Origin: Eulemur rufifrons
Lineage: Eukaryota > Chordata > Mammalia > Primates > Lemuridae
Assembly (NCBI RefSeq): GCF_041146395.1
Contig: NC_090989.1
Coordinates: 126,107,501-126,171,500 of the forward strand
Length of the DNA stretch: 64,000 bases
Direction: 5' to 3'
Shown here: positions 60,562 through 64,000 of the stretch, one piece after another
Layout of the letters: the number at the start of each line of letters is the position of its first letter
How positions within the stretch are numbered: position 1 is the stretch's first letter
Translations under genes and position numbers: made by a program
The notes under the pieces: generated by a model
What the model was told of the DNA's origin: nothing
Databases searched by the model: none
Seen by the model: only the letters and a program-made list of their open reading frames with translations

Positions 60562-61790
60562 GGGAAGCATTCTTGAACTTTGGGATAACAAATATTCCAA
60601 GATGGTTAGTTTTACTAAACACTTTAGTTAAAAAAGAAATCCCAGCAAATTCAGAAATAGAGGACTTAGAATCAGTATCATTGCATGTTGTTCTTAATGA
60701 TTTGGCAGTGATGTCCCAAAGACAGCTGGTGGAAAAGGTACATAATTTTAAGAAGTATTGTTTTTAACAACTGAATTGCATCTGACAGAAATCATAGCTT
60801 GAGAACAGCACTCCCATTTGAAATACTGTTTTTAGGTTAAAAGATACAAGTTTCAGCTATTTAAAGGCATATCCTTAACGTGTGAAGAGACATCACTCTT
60901 TAGAAAATGAAGAGAAAAAATTTAAATATATGCAAAATTTTCTTTTCACTCTATGTTGCCTACATATATGCAGACAGAAGGAAGTGAGGCCTTTCAAAAA
61001 GGAATGGGACAGAGTAAACCAGTAATAACGGTAACAGTATTTTCTTCTCTTCAGTTAGCCTAACTATGCCCCTTTCCTAGGTATTAAATTCAGCTGTCAT
61101 ATAAAGAAGAGTGACTTCTGTAAGTTATGTAATCTGTCAGCAGGATAATATCCCATCTGGGTTAAACCCTAGAAAAGTGGTCAGAAACTCACATATCTTC
61201 ACCGGTCAGGTAAGAAACAAGAACATAAAGGGGCTAGAATTAAGACAACAAAAAATAGAATTTGCCATGGCAAAAGTAAATGCATTCGAATTCAATCAAA
61301 ATAACATACAGCCAATCAAGATGGGTCTAGATGCCAGACAACTACAGGATGCCAACTTCTAACTCCTACCCCAGAGGGGCAGAAAACTTTGGAATTTCAA
61401 AGTCAGGCTTTTGTCTAGTATCAGGTGAAAATCAAGTTTAAAGTCTATTTTCTGTTTTGCAAACACATCGTTTAAGTACTACCTATTTAACCTTCAGAAC
61501 TTTGGACAAGGTAGGTTGTCATGCAACCCCAGTTCTTTCCTTTCTAAATTATACTATGTAGAATGAAGCAACAAGAGAACAAATGTCAACTTTAAATAAA
61601 TATGTTTACTCCCTGCTACAAACATAGTAAGAACTTAATCCTGCGAGGGGTCTACCCTTCTGCATTACAGGAAGTCCTTAGTATACACTTTATAAAGGCT
61701 TTAAGCTTCACCCTATTTCCATTCATCAATGAAAGAAAGCTATTCTTTCTCTGTTTTAAGACACAAAGTGATGGTTAAAAATTTCCCTTT
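60562..61790. other. Intron sequence, no feature recognised
   Basis: Lies in the intron between the two exons. A plus-strand 64-codon ORF (60573-60767) reads IEDLESVSLHVVLNDLAV in part and ends near a GT. It has no clear acceptor or recognisable homologue, so it is not called. Confidence 0.4.
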
Positions 61791-61794
61791 GAAT

Positions 61795-62390
61795 ATAAAA
61801 AATGGTGCAGCCATTTTGGACAAATTCGGGCAGTTCCATAAAAGGTTACATATAGTTACCATACAACTCAGCAATTCCATTCCTAGGTATACACTCAAGA
61901 GAAAAAAAACATGTGTCCACACAATAACCTGTACATGAATGTTCACAGCATTATTTGTAATACCTAAAAAGTAGAAACAACCCAAACATCTTTCAATTGA
62001 TGAGTGGATAAACAAAATGTGGTATTATCCATAAAGAAAAGGAAATGAAGTACCAATACATGCTATAACATTGATGAACCTTGAAAACATTAAGCCAAGT
62101 GAAAGAAGTCAGTCACAAAAGGCCACATATTGTATGATTTTATTGCTATGAAATGTCCAGAATAGGAAAATTATTAGAGAAAGAAATAAATTAGTGGTTG
62201 CCCAGGGCTAGAGTGATTGGGGGAAAATGGGGAGTGAATGCTAATTGGTAGTGGGGGGTTATTTGGGGTGTGATTAAAATATTCTAAAATAGTGGTCATG
62301 GTTGCAAAACTCTGAGTATACTAAAAACCATTGAATTGCACACTTTAAATGGGCAAATTGTATGGTATCTCAATAAACCTATTATTAAAA
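61795..62390 (+). mobile_element. Old L1 3' end within the intron
   Basis: ORF2 C-terminal landmarks ('aaaatggtgcagccattttg', 'acaactcagcaattccattc', 'tgagtggataaacaaaatgt') are followed by a 3' end ('ttgcacactttaaatgggca', 'tatggtatctcaataaacct'). It lies antisense to the host gene. Confidence 0.88.
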
Positions 62391-62394
62391 AACA

Positions 62395-63027
62395 CAAACC
62401 AATACTTCCCTTTTAGTAACCATAACATTCCTCTTCCATTGGACTGACTAATTTTAACATTCACAGACTCAAAACTAAAAACACCCTAGAGACTTTTAAT
62501 TCTGTGCCTCCTCATTTTAGGAGCTTTTATATGTCCAAGGAGGACAGAGGAAGGATCAGAAAACAGGTATCTTTAAAATTCATACACCCACATTCTCTTC
62601 TGCTTTATCAACTGTGAATCAACCTCCATTTATTTCTACTCAACTCTTTTTACTGCTTCATTTGACCCCTTCTCCCTCCACATTGTTCAGGTATATCATC
62701 TGAGTAACTTCTTTTCTTCCCTTTAGCCCAATATACATGTATTAAGTTCTGCTTTCTATACCAAAAATTTTCTTTTACCAGTTGGTCAAACCAGTATTCT
62801 CTTTCAACTGTCTTCTCGAATGAACCTTTCAATTATAAACTTCTGCCACACCATATCAGGGTTTGAGCATACTAAAATACATACCCATTCACAGTGGTTT
62901 ACTGGCTTACAGTGAAATGCCAACAGTTTAAATGCTCTAAGTAATTTAAAAATATATAGTTCATAGGAAAAAAATACTTCAAAGCTAACAAATGTGCTTT
63001 TTATCCTGTGTATTATTCCTTTCATAC
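62395..63027 (-). other. Intron sequence next to the penultimate exon
   Basis: No repeat recognised. It ends at the gtatgaaagg donor on the minus strand (63027 downward). Confidence 0.5.
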
Positions 63028-63126
63028 CTTGAAGTAGTCATCCTGAGTAACAAGAGAGTTTCTCAGTCTGTTCTCTGGATTAAATAGACAAGATACCACT
63101 GTCTGTATGCTTCGGTCCACAGATTT
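63028..63126 (-). CDS. Penultimate coding exon of an unrecognised gene
   Basis: A 99-nt exon on the minus strand, 33 codons, bounded by acceptor cttctgtgtttcag and donor AAG|gtatga. One frame is open throughout and both others contain stops, which favours coding. It begins KSVDRSIQTVVSCLF and ends LRNSLVTQDDYFK, with NPENR between. Both boundaries are phase 0, and it joins directly to DKRVHHF at 60264 across a 2,763-nt intron. The sequence is amphipathic and mixed in charge, with no transmembrane segment or motif I can name. No paralogue is visible in the window. The gene continues beyond 64000, or through a possible 24-nt exon at 63261-63284. Function unknown to me. Confidence 0.75.
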
Positions 63127-64000
63127 CTGAAACACAGAAGTTTTCAGTAATCTAAAGATGATTCCTCCTTTTACTTACTGTTAATACACTTTTTTTCGGA
63201 CAGTTTAATGAACTTATTTGCTTATTACTAAAGAATTCTTATGGGATTCATAATTCTTACCACGTCACTTAGCATGTTGGTTTCCTGACAAAGAACTATT
63301 TTAAAACCTTAGTGATAAGACACTAAAAAGCTGAATTTATTAAAATCCTAAGTGAATGCCAATGTTTTAAGAAAAAATACGCAGGACAAAACCTGATAAT
63401 TAAACTGTAAGTTGTTTTAATATTTTTTTCAAATTTTAAAATCAAGTATCAAATCTGAGATTTTTTTTCACCATTATAGTTCAGGAGTTCTCAACATTTT
63501 TTTCCACGGAGAAACACATGGATGGAGTTTTACACACTCTAATGAGAATCTTTCACTATTACATATATTCTCCCAGCACATCCACTATTTCCACGCTCCC
63601 ACCCATTCAGCAAAAACATATGCAAATTCAAGAGTGAGAGTATTGTAGGAATCTGTTCTAATGATTAAAAAACAAACCCTATTTTAGTATTTGAATAATT
63701 ACTACTGACTCCACTTTTGAAAGCTGCTGCTATTTTTAATGTTAGAATATCATAAGTGTGTTTTACTATTTAGCTAAATGTTTAAGAAAATGTAAAAGAA
63801 AAGGTAGATATAATTCATATAAATCCCTCTTTTGAGAATTAGAATTCTTGAGGAAAGCTGACCATTGCATTCTGCCAAATCACATTAATACAGTACTTAT
63901 TAAAGTATGGTTAAAAAACAATGAAACTGGAAGAGAGGAAAGGACTGCTGAATCAGAAACTGCATGTACACACTGAAAGTTTAGGGGTGTCTGAAATTTC
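63127..64000 (-). other. Intron of the minus-strand gene, no clear repeat
   Basis: AT-rich, without recognisable Alu or L1. One splice-bounded candidate (63261-63284) is discussed as a finding. Confidence 0.45.

Noticed and set aside
60573..60767. Plus-strand 64-codon ORF as an exon of an overlapping gene
   Set aside because: Its start lies next to an Alu fragment, the acceptor is poor, and no homologue is recognised.

Overview
This window is nuclear DNA from a strepsirrhine, probably lemur-like, primate. The main clue is the Alu set. Copies at 18813-19170 (minus), 41516-41852 and 48223-48573 carry a longer A-rich linker between the two arms (an 'attatctggacaactaaaaa'-type segment), which is characteristic of lemur Alus rather than human ones. 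A second clue is a young L1 family with a G-rich 3' end, seen at 15218-18481 and 43258-43338. The family names used here come from recalled consensus sequences; no database search was run.

Most of the window (about 1-58,000) is intergenic or deep intronic and has no protein-coding gene I can support. It holds MIR and L2 remnants, ancient DNA transposons, several L1 generations, dimeric Alus and quiet single-copy DNA. From 1 to 15 kb it is mostly ancient repeats with two adjacent minus-strand L1 3' ends. From 15.04 to 19.90 kb lies the most striking structure: a full-length processed HMGN1 retropseudogene bounded by a 13-bp target-site duplication. It was split by one young L1, that L1 was split by a second L1 of the same family, and an Alu entered the 3' UTR. 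From 20 to 32 kb there are MIRs, ancient repeats and a possible conserved noncoding block. From 32.4 to 42.6 kb there is a minisatellite followed by stacked L1 segments, two of them with Alus inside. From 42.6 to 54.2 kb there are an Alu, a very short L1 tail, a TA-flanked DNA transposon, an L2, a hAT-type element, an Alu inside a MIR, and a nearly full-span old L1 with a large internal deletion.

The only real gene evidence is at the right end on the minus strand. Two exons (63028-63126 and 60208-60264) have proper splice signals and join in phase 0. Together they encode the last 51 residues of a protein I do not recognise, ending at a TGA. A 3' UTR of about 1.9 kb follows, with twin AATAAA signals near 58.31 kb. 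The rest of that gene lies beyond position 64000.
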